Part shown: piece after piece, positions 28,238 to 38,438 of the stretch
How the letters are laid out: each line of letters starts with the position of its first letter
Numbering within the stretch: position 1 is the stretch's first letter
Assembly: GCF_009930815.1 (NCBI RefSeq)
Contig: NZ_CP022222.1
Location: 7,110,501-7,174,500, forward strand
Source: Bradyrhizobium sp. CCBAU 051011
GTDB lineage: Bacteria; Pseudomonadota; Alphaproteobacteria; Rhizobiales; Xanthobacteraceae
DNA length: 64,000 nt
Direction of reading: 5' to 3'
Notes under the pieces: generated by a model
What the model was told of the DNA's origin: nothing
The model's database searches: none
The model's input: the letters and a program-made list of their open reading frames with translations, nothing else
Made by a program: the position numbers and the translations under genes

Positions 28238-28969
28238 CTAGCCTTCGCCCGATGCCTCGGGCTCGGCCGCCGGCGCCAGCAAGAGTTCCAGATTGTCTCC
28301 GGCCTCCAGCGGGTCCTCGTCCTCGCGTAGCGCCACATCGTCCGATGGCGTCGGAACGCTGAAGCCGGAGGGCAGCCGCGAATCCAGTAGCCCCGTGCCC
28401 TTCAGCTCTTCCAGGCCCGGCAGGTCGCCCAGCGCCTCCAGACTAAACTGCGAGAGGAACGCCTCCGTGGTACCGAAGGTCAGCGGCCGGCCCGGCGTCT
28501 TGCGGCGGCCGCGGGGGCGGATCCAGCCGGTTTCAAGCAGCACATCCAGCGTTCCCTTTGACGTGATCACGCCGCGGATCTCCTCGATCTCGGCGCGCGT
28601 CACGGGCTGGTGATAGGCAATGATCGCGAGCACCTCGATCGCCGCCCGCGACAGGCGCCGCGTCTCCGTGCTCTCGCGCGTCATCAGCCACGACAGATCG
28701 CCGGCGGTGCGGAACGTCCACTTATTCGCCACGCGCACCAGATTGACGCCGCGCGGGGCATATTCGGCCTGCAACTGCGCCAGCGCCGCCTTGACGTCGA
28801 CGCCATCGGGCATGCGCTTGGCCAAGGCCGCCTGATCGATCGGCTCGGCAGAGGCGAACAGCAACGCTTCGAGCAGCCGCAATTCCTCGGGCCGCGCGGC
28901 CTGATCGGTGTTCTGGTCGATGGGATGATCCTCGGCATCTTCCATGCGTTTTTCCGCCAGGCTTGCCAT
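28238..28969 (-). CDS. scpB: Segregation and condensation protein B
   Basis: Kleisin-interacting winged-helix partner of the SMC-ScpAB condensin. The ATG at 28969 has GGAGA upstream; an in-frame GTG lies at 28987. It has 243 residues. Two winged-helix domains are seen: [21 protein letters not shown] near residues 30-50, and the second containing [29 protein letters not shown] and [24 protein letters not shown]. The acidic tail is variable in the family. It lies 18 bp after the scpA stop. Confidence 0.96.
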   Translation of the reverse strand: MASLAEKRMEDAEDHPIDQNTDQAARPEELRLLEALLFASAEPIDQAALAKRMPDGVDVKAALAQLQAEYAPRGVNLVRVANKWTFRTAGDLSWLMTRESTETRRLSRAAIEVLAIIAYHQPVTRAEIEEIRGVITSKGTLDVLLETGWIRPRGRRKTPGRPLTFGTTEAFLSQFSLEALGDLPGLEELKGTGLLDSRLPSGFSVPTPSDDVALREDEDPLEAGDNLELLLAPAAEPEASGEG

Positions 28970-28987
28970 GGCTAGGTCTCCTTCCAC

Positions 28988-29815
28988 TTACTCGACCGTC
29001 ATATCCGGAGCGGGCATTGCTGCCTGCGGCGGACGCTTGCGAAAATACAGCGGCGCGAACGCCTCTTTCTGGTTCAGCTCCATCTCGCCTTCGCGCACCA
29101 ATTCGAGCGCTGCGGCAAAGCTCGAGGCAAACACCGTCGCCCGCTGCGAGGGATCGACGACATAGCTGAGCAGGTAATCGTCGAGGCAGTTCCACTCCTC
29201 GGACTCGGCCATGCCGACCAGCCGCTCCAGCGAGGCGCGCGCTTCCGCCAGCGACCACACCGTGCGCTTGGCCAGATGTACGGTCGCCAGCACCCGCTGC
29301 TGACGCTGCGTGGCATAGGCCGTGAGCAGATCGAACAGCGTCGCGGTGAATTTTGGATGCTTGATTTCGGCGATGGTTTCCGGATTGCCGCGCGGAAAGA
29401 TATCGCGCTGGAACTGGGGCCGGTTCATCAGCCGGTTGGCAGCTTCGCGGATAGCCTCGAGCCGGCGCAGCCGGTTGGCCAGCGCGGTCGCCATTTCCTC
29501 AGCGCTCGGCCCGTCAGGCGTCGGCGGTTCAGGCAGCAGCAGCCGTGATTTCAGGAACGCCAGCCAGGCAGCCATCACGAGGTAATCGGCCGCGAGCTCA
29601 AGGCGGATCTTTCGCGCGGCCTCGATGAACGTCAGATACTGATCTGCCAGCGCCAGTATCGAAATCTTGGCGAGGTCGACTTTCTGTTGGCGCGCCAGCG
29701 TCAGGAGCAGGTCGAGCGGGCCTTCATAACCCTCGACGTCGACGACCAGCGCCGCCTCGCCGTCGGTGATTTCGGCGGGCCGTCCGGTTTCAAACGATAG
29801 AATCTCAGCCGTCAT
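28988..29815 (-). CDS. scpA: Segregation and condensation protein A
   Basis: Kleisin subunit of the SMC-ScpAB complex that compacts and segregates the chromosome. It has 275 residues with the signature EGYEGPLDLLLTLARQQKVDLAKISILALADQYL (residues about 29-62, quoted in two parts by position only for its ends EGYEGPLDLLL and ALADQYL) and LAADYLVMAAWLAFLKSRLLLP. The start ATG overlaps the nagZ stop by 4 bp. It belongs to a nagZ-scpA-scpB operon, a common alphaproteobacterial arrangement. Confidence 0.97.
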   Translation of the reverse strand: MTAEILSFETGRPAEITDGEAALVVDVEGYEGPLDLLLTLARQQKVDLAKISILALADQYLTFIEAARKIRLELAADYLVMAAWLAFLKSRLLLPEPPTPDGPSAEEMATALANRLRRLEAIREAANRLMNRPQFQRDIFPRGNPETIAEIKHPKFTATLFDLLTAYATQRQQRVLATVHLAKRTVWSLAEARASLERLVGMAESEEWNCLDDYLLSYVVDPSQRATVFASSFAAALELVREGEMELNQKEAFAPLYFRKRPPQAAMPAPDMTVE

Positions 29816-30834
29816 GCCGTTCCTACCCGATCCATCAACGCTTCAAGTTCAGCCCGTCCCGCCTGCCGGTCGAAGGGCTCCGGCTGCTTTCGCGCGGCCA
29901 GCGCCCGCTTGGCGCGTCCCAAGGCCTCATCAGCCAGTTCCGGCGTCTCGCGCGCCACGTCGCGCATCTCGTCGAGCTTGCCGTTGCAATGCAGGACCAT
30001 GTCGCAGCCGGCGGTGATGATGGCGCGGGTCCGATCAGCGATCGATCCGGCCAACGCATTCATCGACACGTCATCACTCATCAACAAACCCTGGAACCCA
30101 ATTCCGCCGCGAATCACCTGCCGGATGATTGTCGCAGAAGTCGTCGCGGGTTGGGCGGGGTCTAACGCGCTAAACACAACATGTGCGGTCATCGCCATGG
30201 GCAGGTCCGCCAGCGGCTGAAACGCGGCGAAATCGGTCCGTTCCAGCTCTTCTCGCGCCGTATCAACGGTCGGGAGCCGGAAGTGGCTATCTGCCGTAGC
30301 CCGACCGTGGCCGGGAATGTGCTTCAGCACGGGTAGCACGCCGCCCTGCTCCAGCCCCTCGGTTACCGCGCGAGCGATCGCTGCGACCTTGGCGGGCTGG
30401 GTTCCATAGGCCCGGTTGCCGATCACGGCGTCGGCGCCAGCCACCGGAACGTCCGCCAGTGGCAGGCAGTCGACGGTAATGCCGAGGTCGATCAGGTCGG
30501 CCGCGATCAGCCGCGAGCTCAGGCGCGCGGCTTTCAGGCCGAGTGCCGGGTCCAGGTCGTAGAGCGCGCCGAAGGTGGCGCCGGGCGGATAGACCGGCCA
30601 ATGCGGCGGCCCGAGCCTCGCCACCCGCCCGCCTTCCTGATCGATCAGGACCGGCGCATCCACCTCGCCCACAAGGCTACGGAATTCATCAACGAGCGCA
30701 GATACTTGATCCGGCGCTTCGATATTGCGTTTGAACAGGATCAAGCCCCATGGCAGCTCGCCACGGATGAATTCCCGCTCCGCAGCGGTCAATTCCAGTC
30801 CTGATACGCCCGTGATGAATGCGCGGCTTGTCAT
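29812..30834 (-). CDS. nagZ: Beta-N-acetylhexosaminidase
   Basis: Family GH3 cytosolic enzyme that removes GlcNAc from anhydro-muropeptides during peptidoglycan recycling. It has 340 residues. The GH3 NagZ signatures are present: VLIDQEGGRVARLG, the His loop VLKHIPGHGRATADSH (catalytic His-Asp dyad) and GLLMSDDVSMNAL with the nucleophile Asp. The N-terminus MTSRAFITGVSGLELT is typical. The Ala/Glu-rich C-terminal tail is slightly longer than minimal. It is coupled to scpA by overlap. Confidence 0.96.
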   Translation of the reverse strand: MTSRAFITGVSGLELTAAEREFIRGELPWGLILFKRNIEAPDQVSALVDEFRSLVGEVDAPVLIDQEGGRVARLGPPHWPVYPPGATFGALYDLDPALGLKAARLSSRLIAADLIDLGITVDCLPLADVPVAGADAVIGNRAYGTQPAKVAAIARAVTEGLEQGGVLPVLKHIPGHGRATADSHFRLPTVDTAREELERTDFAAFQPLADLPMAMTAHVVFSALDPAQPATTSATIIRQVIRGGIGFQGLLMSDDVSMNALAGSIADRTRAIITAGCDMVLHCNGKLDEMRDVARETPELADEALGRAKRALAARKQPEPFDRQAGRAELEALMDRVGTA

Positions 30835-30881
30835 GGGGGCCGATTAGGCCCCTCATAGCCCCTGGGTCAAGGAAACCGCCG

Positions 30882-32405
30882 TTAATTCCTTTGGACGAAG
30901 CACTGCCCGCCGGCCGATTTCAGGTTGCTGCAGACCTGCGCCGCCTCCTCGGACGAGCCGAACGGGCCGGCGAAGGCGCGGTAGTAGACGCCTTTCTCGC
31001 CGAGATCGACCCGCTTCACCAGCGATGAGTGCGGGCCCAATACGCTCGGGAACTTGCCCTGCAGCGCCCGGTAGGAGGCCTGCGCATCGGCCTCGTTCTT
31101 CTGCGAGGAGACCTGCACCAGATAGCCACCGCTGGCCGCAGGGGCCGGTTGCGTCGGATTGACGGCGGCAACACGCGCAGGCGCTGCCGGAGCAGGATCG
31201 GCCCCGCCCTGGGGCGACAGAGACATCGGCGGATTGGCGCTGGCATTAGCGGATGCCGGATTGCGCCCGGCCGGCGCTGCGGGCGGCGCAGTCGGGCCCG
31301 GACCCGGAGCGGCAGCGCTTCGCGTCGTCGGTGCCGGGCGCGGTGGCGGCGCGCTGGCCCCCGCCGGGACCCCACCATTGTCGGCCGGGTCACCCTTGAC
31401 GGCAAGCGTCCTGATCCGGCGCGGCTCGTTGTTCGGCATCGTGCCATTCGCCCCGCTCTGCGGCGGCAGGCCGGACGAAGAAACGCTCGAGACCGGCGGC
31501 GGGCTGTTGTTCTGGTTCAGCGGCGGAAACACCACGCGCGGCGCGCCGGACCGCGTGACATCGACCGGGGTCTCCTCGCGCGATACCAGCTTCTCGCCGC
31601 CATCGCCCGACAGCATCCGGTCAGGGTTCTTGGCGGCGCCCGCATCTGACGGCGCCGGTACCACCTTGGTCGGGCTGTTGTCGGCCCGGATGATCGGCGG
31701 CTCGCCTGAGCGGGGCGAACCGACATAGGTGCGATAGGCAAAGGCAGCGCCGGTCCCGACCACAGCCAGCGCCACCACCGCCGCGACCGTCATCAGGCCG
31801 CTCGAACGCTTCTTGGGCTCAGGCTCTTCCTCGTATTCGCTCTGGTAGGCGTAGGGATCGTCCGGATAGGCCGGATCGCGCTGATAGTCGTGCTCGCCGT
31901 TCTCCAACCGCCCGTACAGCGCATCGTCATAGCGCGATGGGTCCTGCTGCGGCTCGTCGGCATATTGCTGGTGTTGCGGAGCCTCGTAATAGTCGTCCCG
32001 CACGAGCGCTTCATGGGCAGGCACCTGCGGCGGCTGGGCCGAATAGCGATGCAACGGATGCACCGGCGATGGCTGCTGGTATTCCGGCTCGTCGTCGTAG
32101 TTGTTCTCCGGCAGCGGCGACGGAAGTGGCGGCGGCGGGGTCGTCTCCTGCCGTGCGCGCTGCATCCATGCCGGCAGCGCCGGCGGCGCACTGGGCTCTT
32201 CTTCCGGCGGATCATACGCCGGCGGATCGTACTGCGATGGACGCACATTGGCCCGCGACTGCAGCGGGCGCGGCGCCGGCTTGGCCGGCGCGTTCCCGAA
32301 CTGGTCGTTTTGTCCGATCAGCCGCGCGAGCTCGGCAAGTGGATCACCCTCGCCGCGCGCTTCGTCGGCGGAGGGAAAAGGTCGGTTCTGAGATCGTTCA
32401 GCCAT
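30882..32405 (-). CDS. SPOR-domain membrane protein
   Basis: A 507-residue protein using the ATG at 32405. The N-terminal about 220 residues are cytosolic, rich in Pro, Gln, Tyr, Asp and Glu (low complexity). One membrane helix (LMTVAAVVALAVVGTGAAFAY) is followed by a long Pro/Ala/Ser periplasmic linker. The C-terminal SPOR domain covers about the last 80 residues (GGYLVQVSSQKNEADAQASY through FAGPFGSSEEAAQVCSNLK). SPOR domains bind glycan strands stripped of peptides at the division septum, so a cell-division or envelope role is likely, as for FtsN- or DedD-like proteins. It lies between nagZ and argS on the same strand. Confidence 0.9.
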   Translation of the reverse strand: MAERSQNRPFPSADEARGEGDPLAELARLIGQNDQFGNAPAKPAPRPLQSRANVRPSQYDPPAYDPPEEEPSAPPALPAWMQRARQETTPPPPLPSPLPENNYDDEPEYQQPSPVHPLHRYSAQPPQVPAHEALVRDDYYEAPQHQQYADEPQQDPSRYDDALYGRLENGEHDYQRDPAYPDDPYAYQSEYEEEPEPKKRSSGLMTVAAVVALAVVGTGAAFAYRTYVGSPRSGEPPIIRADNSPTKVVPAPSDAGAAKNPDRMLSGDGGEKLVSREETPVDVTRSGAPRVVFPPLNQNNSPPPVSSVSSSGLPPQSGANGTMPNNEPRRIRTLAVKGDPADNGGVPAGASAPPPRPAPTTRSAAAPGPGPTAPPAAPAGRNPASANASANPPMSLSPQGGADPAPAAPARVAAVNPTQPAPAASGGYLVQVSSQKNEADAQASYRALQGKFPSVLGPHSSLVKRVDLGEKGVYYRAFAGPFGSSEEAAQVCSNLKSAGGQCFVQRN

Positions 32406-32525
32406 CGTGATGATGCATCCCCTACGGGACAGCGCCAACCCGCCATGTCAAACAAGCCATGGCGAGCGAATGAGCCCCTGCCAGATACCCCCACGAACCC
32501 CCATTCGTGAGGCCTTAGCCCCTGC

Positions 32526-34319
32526 CTACCGCATCTCGGTTGGAGCGTGGACGCCGAGTACGGCTAAGCCCGATGCCAGAACCGAGACAACGCCCTGAAC
32601 CATCGCCAGACGCGCCATCGTAATCTCTGCATCATTAGTCATAATGAAGCGTAAATAGGGCAAATCCCGCCCCTTGGTCCACAACGCGTGAAATTCACTG
32701 GCCAAATCATATAGATAAAAAGCGATTCGGTGTGGCTCATGTGCGACCGCCGCGGCCTCGATTATTCGGGGATAGAGCGCCAGCCGTTTCAAAAGGTCCA
32801 TTTCGGCCGGATCTGTCAGTCGCTCGACCGGGGCAGAAGCCAGCCAGGCGGACCGTGCGGCATCATCCTCGGGCAGTTCGGGAACTACCTCGCGGGCGTT
32901 CTTGAAAATCGAATGTCCACGTGCATGTCCGTACTGCACGTAGAAGACAGGATTGTCCTTCGACTGTTCGAGCACTTTTGCAAGATCGAAATCGAGCACG
33001 GCGTCGTTCTTGCGGAACAGCATCATGAACCGCACCGCGTCAGAGCCGACTTCGTCGACCACTTCGCGCAGCGTGACGAAATCGCCCGAGCGCTTCGACA
33101 TTCGCACCTGCTCACCGGCGCGCAACAGCCGCACGAGCTGCACGACCTTGACGTCAAGCGCGGCCTTACCGTCGCTGACGCCCTTCACCGCCGCCTGCAT
33201 GCGCTTGATGTAGCCGCCATGATCGGCGCCAAACACGTCGATCATGTCAAGGAAGCCGCGATCGACCTTGTTCTTGTGGTAGGCGATGTCGGAGGCGAAG
33301 TAAGTGTAGGCGCCGTCCGATTTAATCAGCGGACGATCGACGTCGTCGCCATAGGCGGTGGCCCGGAACAGCGTCTGGATACGATCTTCGTAGTCCTCGA
33401 CCGGTTTGCCCTTCGGCGGCGGCAACCTGCCCTCGTAGATGTCGCCCTTGGCGCGCAGGAAATCGATGGTCTCGGTGACCTTGTTGTTGCCGGTCTCGAC
33501 CAGTGAGCGCTCCGAGAAGAACACGTCGTGCTTGATGTTGAGCGCGGCGAGATCGCCCTTGATCATATCCATCATCATGGCGATCGCCATGGCGCGTACG
33601 ATCGGCAGCCATGACGTGTCAGGCATCGCCTTCAATTTGTCGCCATGCTCGGCGGCAAGCGCCTGCCCGACCGGGACCAGATAATCGCCGGGGTAAAGCC
33701 CTTCGGGGATTTCGCCGATGTCTTCGCCGAGCGCCTCGCGATAGCGCAGGAACGCCGAGCGCGCGAGCACGTCGACCTGCGCGCCGGCATCGTTGATGTA
33801 ATATTCGCGCGTGACGTCGTAGCCTGCGAATTGCAGCAGGCCGCACAGCGCGTCGCCGAACACCGCGCCCCGGCAATGCCCGACATGCATCGGTCCGGTC
33901 GGATTGGCTGAGACGTATTCGACATTGACCTTTGCGCCGTGGCCGACCGCGCTTTTGCCATAGGACGCGCCTTCGCGCAGCATGGTGAGCAGTTCGTTCG
34001 CCCAGACCTCTGGCTTCAGGGTGAGATTGATGAATCCCGGGCCGGCGACCTCGACGGCGGCGACCAGATCGTCAGCGCGCAATTTTTCCGCGATTTTATC
34101 GGCGAGATCGCGCGGTTTTACCTTCGCGTCCTTGGCCAGCACCATCGCGGCGTTGGTCGCCATGTCGCCATGGCTGGCGTCGCGCGGCGGCTCGACCACG
34201 ACGCGGGAGAAATCGATGCCGGCGGGCCACTGGCCCTCGGCCGCGAGCGCGGCGCAGATCGCCTGCACGCGCGCCAGCGCGTCGGCGAACAGGTGTTGTG
34301 AAACTGGCTTGTCGGACAT
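32526..34319 (-). CDS. argS: Arginyl-tRNA synthetase
   Basis: Class I synthetase for tRNA-Arg. It has 597 residues. An N-terminal Add1 domain (about 1-110) precedes the HIGH-equivalent [19 protein letters not shown], and the KMSKS-equivalent reads [12 protein letters not shown], as in alphaproteobacteria. The anticodon-binding C-terminal domain ends HAPTEMR. The dgt gene lies 9 bp upstream, so argS is probably the second gene of a dgt-argS-SPOR-nagZ-scpAB unit. Confidence 0.98.
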   Translation of the reverse strand: MSDKPVSQHLFADALARVQAICAALAAEGQWPAGIDFSRVVVEPPRDASHGDMATNAAMVLAKDAKVKPRDLADKIAEKLRADDLVAAVEVAGPGFINLTLKPEVWANELLTMLREGASYGKSAVGHGAKVNVEYVSANPTGPMHVGHCRGAVFGDALCGLLQFAGYDVTREYYINDAGAQVDVLARSAFLRYREALGEDIGEIPEGLYPGDYLVPVGQALAAEHGDKLKAMPDTSWLPIVRAMAIAMMMDMIKGDLAALNIKHDVFFSERSLVETGNNKVTETIDFLRAKGDIYEGRLPPPKGKPVEDYEDRIQTLFRATAYGDDVDRPLIKSDGAYTYFASDIAYHKNKVDRGFLDMIDVFGADHGGYIKRMQAAVKGVSDGKAALDVKVVQLVRLLRAGEQVRMSKRSGDFVTLREVVDEVGSDAVRFMMLFRKNDAVLDFDLAKVLEQSKDNPVFYVQYGHARGHSIFKNAREVVPELPEDDAARSAWLASAPVERLTDPAEMDLLKRLALYPRIIEAAAVAHEPHRIAFYLYDLASEFHALWTKGRDLPYLRFIMTNDAEITMARLAMVQGVVSVLASGLAVLGVHAPTEMR

Positions 34320-34328
34320 GGGCGCCGC

Positions 34329-35525
34329 CTAACGCAAATCCGGGGTCGAGTCAAAAAGCCTTTGGTGCTCGATTAAGGCAAAACGGTCGGTCATTCCGGC
34401 GATGAAATTGCCGATCCGGCGGGCCCTTTCGCCCTCCGTTTCGCGCTCGGTGCCCTCGATCCACTCCGCCGGCAGGTCGCCGGGCGAACTCTGATAGCGT
34501 GCGAACAGATCGAACAGGATGCCTTCCGCCTCGCCCATCACCCGCATGACGCGGCGGTGGCGGTACATATGCTGTTTCAGGAACGCCTTGATAGCAGCCT
34601 CTTCCTCCGCGACATCGGGCGGAAAGGCGACCAGCGGCTGACGGTAGTGGCGGACATCATGGGCCGATTGCGGCTTCGCCGCGGCAAGGCGCCTGCCCGC
34701 TTCCGACATCACCGCTCCGATCATGTAGGAAATCAGCTCACGCACCAATTCCGCGCCGCGCCTGGCGTGATCGAGATTGGGATAGTGACGGTCGATCTCG
34801 CCAATGATGGCCTCGGTGAGCGGCATCACCTTGAGGTCGTCGACGGCAAACAGGCCGGCACGCAAGCCATCATCGATGTCGTGCGCGTCGTAGGCGATAT
34901 CGTCGGCAAAGGCTGCGACCTGCGCTTCCAGCGAGGCGTAGCTCCACAGCTCCAGATCGAATTTCTGGTTGAACTCGGCAATGCCGATGGGAATCCCGCT
35001 TTCGGCCGCGGCCCCGCTACGCCCGGTCAGCGGGCCGTTATGCTTGACGATACCCTCCAGCGATTCCCAGGTCAGGTTCAGCCCGTCGAAATCAGGATAG
35101 CGGTGCTCCAGCGAAGTTACGACCCGCAGCGCCTGCGCGTTGTGATCGAAGCCGCCATGGGCCGCGAGGCACTTGTCGAGCGCCCGTTCGCCGGCGTGGC
35201 CGAACGGGGGATGACCGAGGTCATGGGCCAGCGCCAGGGTTTCCGTGAGGTCCTCGTCGAGGCCGAGCTGGCGGGCCAGCGCGCGGGCGATCTGAGCCAC
35301 TTCCAGCGAATGGGTCAGCCGGGTGCGGTAGTGATCGCCCTCGTGGAACACGAAAACTTGCGTCTTGTGCTTCAGCCGCCGGAATGCGGTGGAATGGATC
35401 ACCCGGTCGCAATCGCGCCGGAATGGGCTGCGGGTCCGGCTCGGCGGCTCCGCGAACAACCGCCCGCGGCTGGAATCGGGGTCGCAGCCATAAGGCGCAC
35501 GGGGGGCAGCCATTCCGACCGACAC
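34329..35525 (-). CDS. dgt: dGTPase-like deoxynucleoside triphosphate triphosphohydrolase
   Basis: HD-superfamily enzyme that converts dNTP to deoxynucleoside and triphosphate. It has 398 residues. The HD metal site is visible as [15 protein letters not shown] then [17 protein letters not shown], with a later D in [15 protein letters not shown]. The start is taken as GTG at 35525 (AAGGA about 10 bp upstream); an in-frame ATG lies at 35513. This matches the type 2 dGTPase-like proteins. It is divergent from erpA. Confidence 0.95.
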   Translation of the reverse strand: MSVGMAAPRAPYGCDPDSSRGRLFAEPPSRTRSPFRRDCDRVIHSTAFRRLKHKTQVFVFHEGDHYRTRLTHSLEVAQIARALARQLGLDEDLTETLALAHDLGHPPFGHAGERALDKCLAAHGGFDHNAQALRVVTSLEHRYPDFDGLNLTWESLEGIVKHNGPLTGRSGAAAESGIPIGIAEFNQKFDLELWSYASLEAQVAAFADDIAYDAHDIDDGLRAGLFAVDDLKVMPLTEAIIGEIDRHYPNLDHARRGAELVRELISYMIGAVMSEAGRRLAAAKPQSAHDVRHYRQPLVAFPPDVAEEEAAIKAFLKQHMYRHRRVMRVMGEAEGILFDLFARYQSSPGDLPAEWIEGTERETEGERARRIGNFIAGMTDRFALIEHQRLFDSTPDLR

Positions 35526-35629
35526 GATTTTTTAGTCCTTATCCATTTGATTCCGCGAGATTACGCACTTAACTATGTCTGAGGCGCCATACCAAATGAA
35601 TTGGGTATGACGCCTCTGGAGACCATGCC

Positions 35630-35959
35630 ATGACCACTGCCATCACCGTCAGCGAGCGGGCTGCCCGCCGCATCGGCGAAATCCTCAAGGGCGAAGGCGA
35701 CGGCGCGATGCTGCGCATATCCGTCGAGGGGGGCGGCTGTTCCGGCTTCCAGTACAAGTTCGATGTCGACCATGCCAAGGCCGAAGACGATTTGGTGATC
35801 GCACGCGAAGGCGCAGTGGTGCTGGTCGATCCGGCCTCGGTGCCGTTCCTCGCCGGCTCCGAAGTCGATTTCGTCGACGACCTGATCGGCGCCTCCTTCC
35901 GCGTGGTCAATCCAAACGCCACGGCGTCGTGTGGTTGCGGGACCAGTTTTTCGATCTGA
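35630..35959 (+). CDS. erpA: Iron-sulfur cluster insertion protein ErpA (A-type carrier)
   Basis: A 109-residue A-type Fe-S carrier that delivers clusters to apo-proteins. The three conserved cysteines are present: C in GGGCSGFQY and the C-terminal pair in ASCGCGTSF. SVEGGGCSGF, then LVDPASVPFLAGSEVDFVDDLIGASFRVVNPNA, is the family core. ErpA is preferred over IscA because of the stand-alone location, but the two are hard to separate by eye. It is divergent from dgt and followed by a repeat. Confidence 0.93.
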   Translation: MTTAITVSERAARRIGEILKGEGDGAMLRISVEGGGCSGFQYKFDVDHAKAEDDLVIAREGAVVLVDPASVPFLAGSEVDFVDDLIGASFRVVNPNATASCGCGTSFSI

Positions 35960-36031
35960 AGCAAAGGCGGCGGCCCCAATCAAGATCCTCATGCCGTGCA
36001 GGCGGCTATCCAGCACGCCGCGGCCCATCCT

Positions 36032-36109
36032 CGTCATTGCGAGCGCAGCGAAGCAATCCATAGCACCGCAAGTGGAGGCGTTGATTGCTTCGCTGCGCTC
36101 GCAATGACG
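36032..36109. repeat. REP-like palindrome, family A
   Basis: CGTCATTGCGAGCGCAGCG followed by AAGCAATCCATAG pairs with TTGATTGCTTCGCTGCGCTC and GCAATGACG. It lies between the convergent erpA and lysR-type genes and keeps the usual TTCGC-TGCG-CTC arm that is interrupted in the copy at 971. Confidence 0.88.
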
Positions 36110-36153
36110 GGCGGATGCGGTTGGCGCAGCGGCCATCGGGACAGGCACGCGCC

Positions 36154-37059
36154 CTACGCTTCCCGCGCGTAGCGCGGCAGACCGGCTTTCAGCATCTCCA
36201 ACACCTCGTCCCTCACGGGATCGCGGGTGCCGCGGGTGAAGGCGGCGGCGAGCGGCAGCTTGTTCATGTCGGAGCCGGCAAGGCGAATGAAGCGAACGCC
36301 ACGGGTTGCCATGCGCGACGTCCAGCGCGGGACAATGGCAACGCCAAGCCCTGCGGAGACCAGGTTGACGATGGTCTGCTTCTCGTCGGCAATTTGCGCG
36401 ACGCGCGCCTCGCGCCCGGCTTCGGCGAACAGCTTCATGGTCAGGTCGTGGCTGTGCGGGCGCGACCGGCGTTCGGGTACGATCAGCGGTTCATCTTCGA
36501 GGTCGGCGATGGTCAGGCGCTTGCGCTGTGACAGCGGATGACGCTCGGCGACCGCGACAACGGCGGTCTCCTGCAGCAGGAAGAGAAACTCCAATCGCTT
36601 GTCGGGCCTCTCCGGTGGGCGCACGAAGGTGAGATCGAGCCGGCCGGACAACAGCCGCGGCAGCAGGCGCACGGTCTTGTCCTCGACCAGTTGCACGGTG
36701 ACGTCGGGCCGACGCTTCCGGAAATCATGCAACAGCCGCGGCAACAATCCCGCGGCGGCGCTATCGATCGCGCCAACGCGGATGATCGCGGCCCGCTTGC
36801 GGCCGCGCATGCGGAATTTTCCGGCGAGCGTATCGGCCTGCGCCAATAGCGCCCTCGCCTCCCTCAGCAGCACCGCGCCATCCTCCGTCAGCGCGACGCT
36901 GCGCGTCGTGCGCGTCATCAGCCGCGTGCCGAGGTCGTCTTCGAGCAGGCGGATAAAGCGGCCGAGCGCCGACGGCAGCATGTCGAGCCGCTGCGCGGCG
37001 CGGCCAAAATGCAGTTCCTCGGCCGCCGCCACGAAACAGCGCAATTGATGCAGGTCCAT
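36154..37059 (-). CDS. LysR-family transcriptional regulator
   Basis: A 301-residue regulator; the ATG at 37059 has a perfect CGGAGGACCG ribosome site. The N-terminal winged HTH is [23 protein letters not shown] through [22 protein letters not shown]. The effector domain follows from about residue 92 ([19 protein letters not shown]). It is divergent from the tartrate dehydrogenase gene with 223 bp between starts, so it very likely regulates ttuC and the Bug receptor gene. A repeat element sits inside that shared promoter region. The inducer is probably a dicarboxylate (inference). Confidence 0.93.
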   Translation of the reverse strand: MDLHQLRCFVAAAEELHFGRAAQRLDMLPSALGRFIRLLEDDLGTRLMTRTTRSVALTEDGAVLLREARALLAQADTLAGKFRMRGRKRAAIIRVGAIDSAAAGLLPRLLHDFRKRRPDVTVQLVEDKTVRLLPRLLSGRLDLTFVRPPERPDKRLEFLFLLQETAVVAVAERHPLSQRKRLTIADLEDEPLIVPERRSRPHSHDLTMKLFAEAGREARVAQIADEKQTIVNLVSAGLGVAIVPRWTSRMATRGVRFIRLAGSDMNKLPLAAAFTRGTRDPVRDEVLEMLKAGLPRYAREA

Positions 37060-37162
37060 CGGTCCTCCGGGCGGGATTATATCAATTTTTTGTATAAATG
37101 GGAGGCGGTTGCTGATCAACGGCGGCGGCCGCAGGATGCGCCGAGAGCAAGGCTCGGCAAGC

Positions 37163-37246
37163 CGTCATTGCGAGCGCAGCGAAGCAATCCACGCCGCCGC
37201 TTGCGGTGAGATGGATTGCTTCGTCGCTTCGCTCCTCGCAATGACG
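37163..37246. repeat. REP-like palindrome, family A, in a divergent promoter region
   Basis: CGTCATTGCGAGCGCAGCG and AAGCAATCCACG pair with ATGGATTGCTTCG and CTCGCAATGACG. The right arm has a small variant (TCGTCGCTTCGCTCCTCGC). It lies between the lysR-type gene and ttuC, where their promoters should be. Confidence 0.86.
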
Positions 37247-37282
37247 GCACGATCAACGATGGCCGTTCCCAAGGAGATTTCG

Positions 37283-38356
37283 ATGCGTGAATATTCAATC
37301 GCGGCCATCCCCGCCGATGGTATCGGCCCGGAAGTGATCGCTGCCGGCGTGCAGGCGCTGGAGAGCCTGCAGAAGCGTCTCGGCGACGTGAAATTCAACG
37401 TCGAGACCTTCAATTGGGGCTCCGACTACTACCGCAAGCACGGCGTGATGATGCCGGCCGACGGCCTCGCGACCTTGAAAAAGTTCGACGCGATCTATTT
37501 TGGCGCGGTCGGCGCGCCCGACGTTCCCGATCACATCACGCTGTGGGGGCTGCGCCTGCCGATCTGCCAGGGGTTTGATCAATATGCCAATGTGCGCCCG
37601 ACCAGAATCCTGCCCGGCATCACCTCGCCGCTCCGCCACGCCGGGCCCGGCGACCTCGACTGGGTGATCGTGCGCGAAAACTCCGAAGGCGAATATGCCG
37701 GCTGCGGCGGCCGCGTCCATCGCGGGCTGCCGGAGGAAGTCGGCACAGAGGTTGCCGTTTTCACCCGCGTCGGCGTCCAGCGCATCATGCGCTACGCCTT
37801 CCGCCTGGCGCAGTCGCGCCCACGAAAACTGCTCACCGTTGTGACAAAATCGAACGCGCAGCGTCATGGCATGGTGATGTGGGACGAGATCGCCGACGAG
37901 GTCTCGAAAGAATTTCCCGATGTCACCTGGGACAAGATGCTGGTCGATGCGATGACGGTGCGCATGACGCTGAAGCCGCAGAGCCTCGACACCATCGTCG
38001 CGACCAACCTCCATGCTGATATTCTGTCAGACTTGGCCGGCGCGCTGGCCGGCAGCCTCGGTGTGGCGCCGACCGCGAACATCGATCCCGAGCGGCGCTT
38101 TCCTTCGATGTTCGAGCCGATCCACGGCTCGGCGTTCGACATCACCGGCAAGGGCACCGCCAATCCGGTGGCGAGTTTCTGGACCGCGTCGCAGATGCTC
38201 GATCATCTCGGCGAGTCCGAGGCGTCGGCACGGTTGATGCGCGCCGTGGAAAAGGTCACGGGCGACGGCATCACCACGCCCGATGTCGGCGGTACCGCGA
38301 CGACAAAGGATGTCACCCAGGCCGTCGTGGATGCCATCCATAGCTCCAACGTGTGA
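37283..38356 (+). CDS. ttuC: Tartrate dehydrogenase / D-malate decarboxylating dehydrogenase
   Basis: NAD-dependent decarboxylating dehydrogenase of the isocitrate/isopropylmalate dehydrogenase fold. The ATG at 37283 has AAGGAG upstream, giving 357 residues. Motifs: IPADGIGPEVIAAG at the N-terminus, VRENSEGEYAGCGGR as the substrate loop, KSNAQRHGMVMWDEI, and DILSDLAGALAGSLGVAPTANI with the metal Asp residues. The specificity region fits the TtuC/DmlA class that uses tartrate or D-malate. It is adjacent to a Bug-type receptor and a divergent LysR regulator, a catabolic set. The exact substrate is inference. Confidence 0.92.
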   Translation: MREYSIAAIPADGIGPEVIAAGVQALESLQKRLGDVKFNVETFNWGSDYYRKHGVMMPADGLATLKKFDAIYFGAVGAPDVPDHITLWGLRLPICQGFDQYANVRPTRILPGITSPLRHAGPGDLDWVIVRENSEGEYAGCGGRVHRGLPEEVGTEVAVFTRVGVQRIMRYAFRLAQSRPRKLLTVVTKSNAQRHGMVMWDEIADEVSKEFPDVTWDKMLVDAMTVRMTLKPQSLDTIVATNLHADILSDLAGALAGSLGVAPTANIDPERRFPSMFEPIHGSAFDITGKGTANPVASFWTASQMLDHLGESEASARLMRAVEKVTGDGITTPDVGGTATTKDVTQAVVDAIHSSNV

Positions 38357-38438
38357 CGCCACGTCACCGGCGTGGCGGACCGTGCGCGAGGCAAAAATGC
38401 CCGTGCAATAAATCAGAACAAGAATTTGGGAGGTGCAG

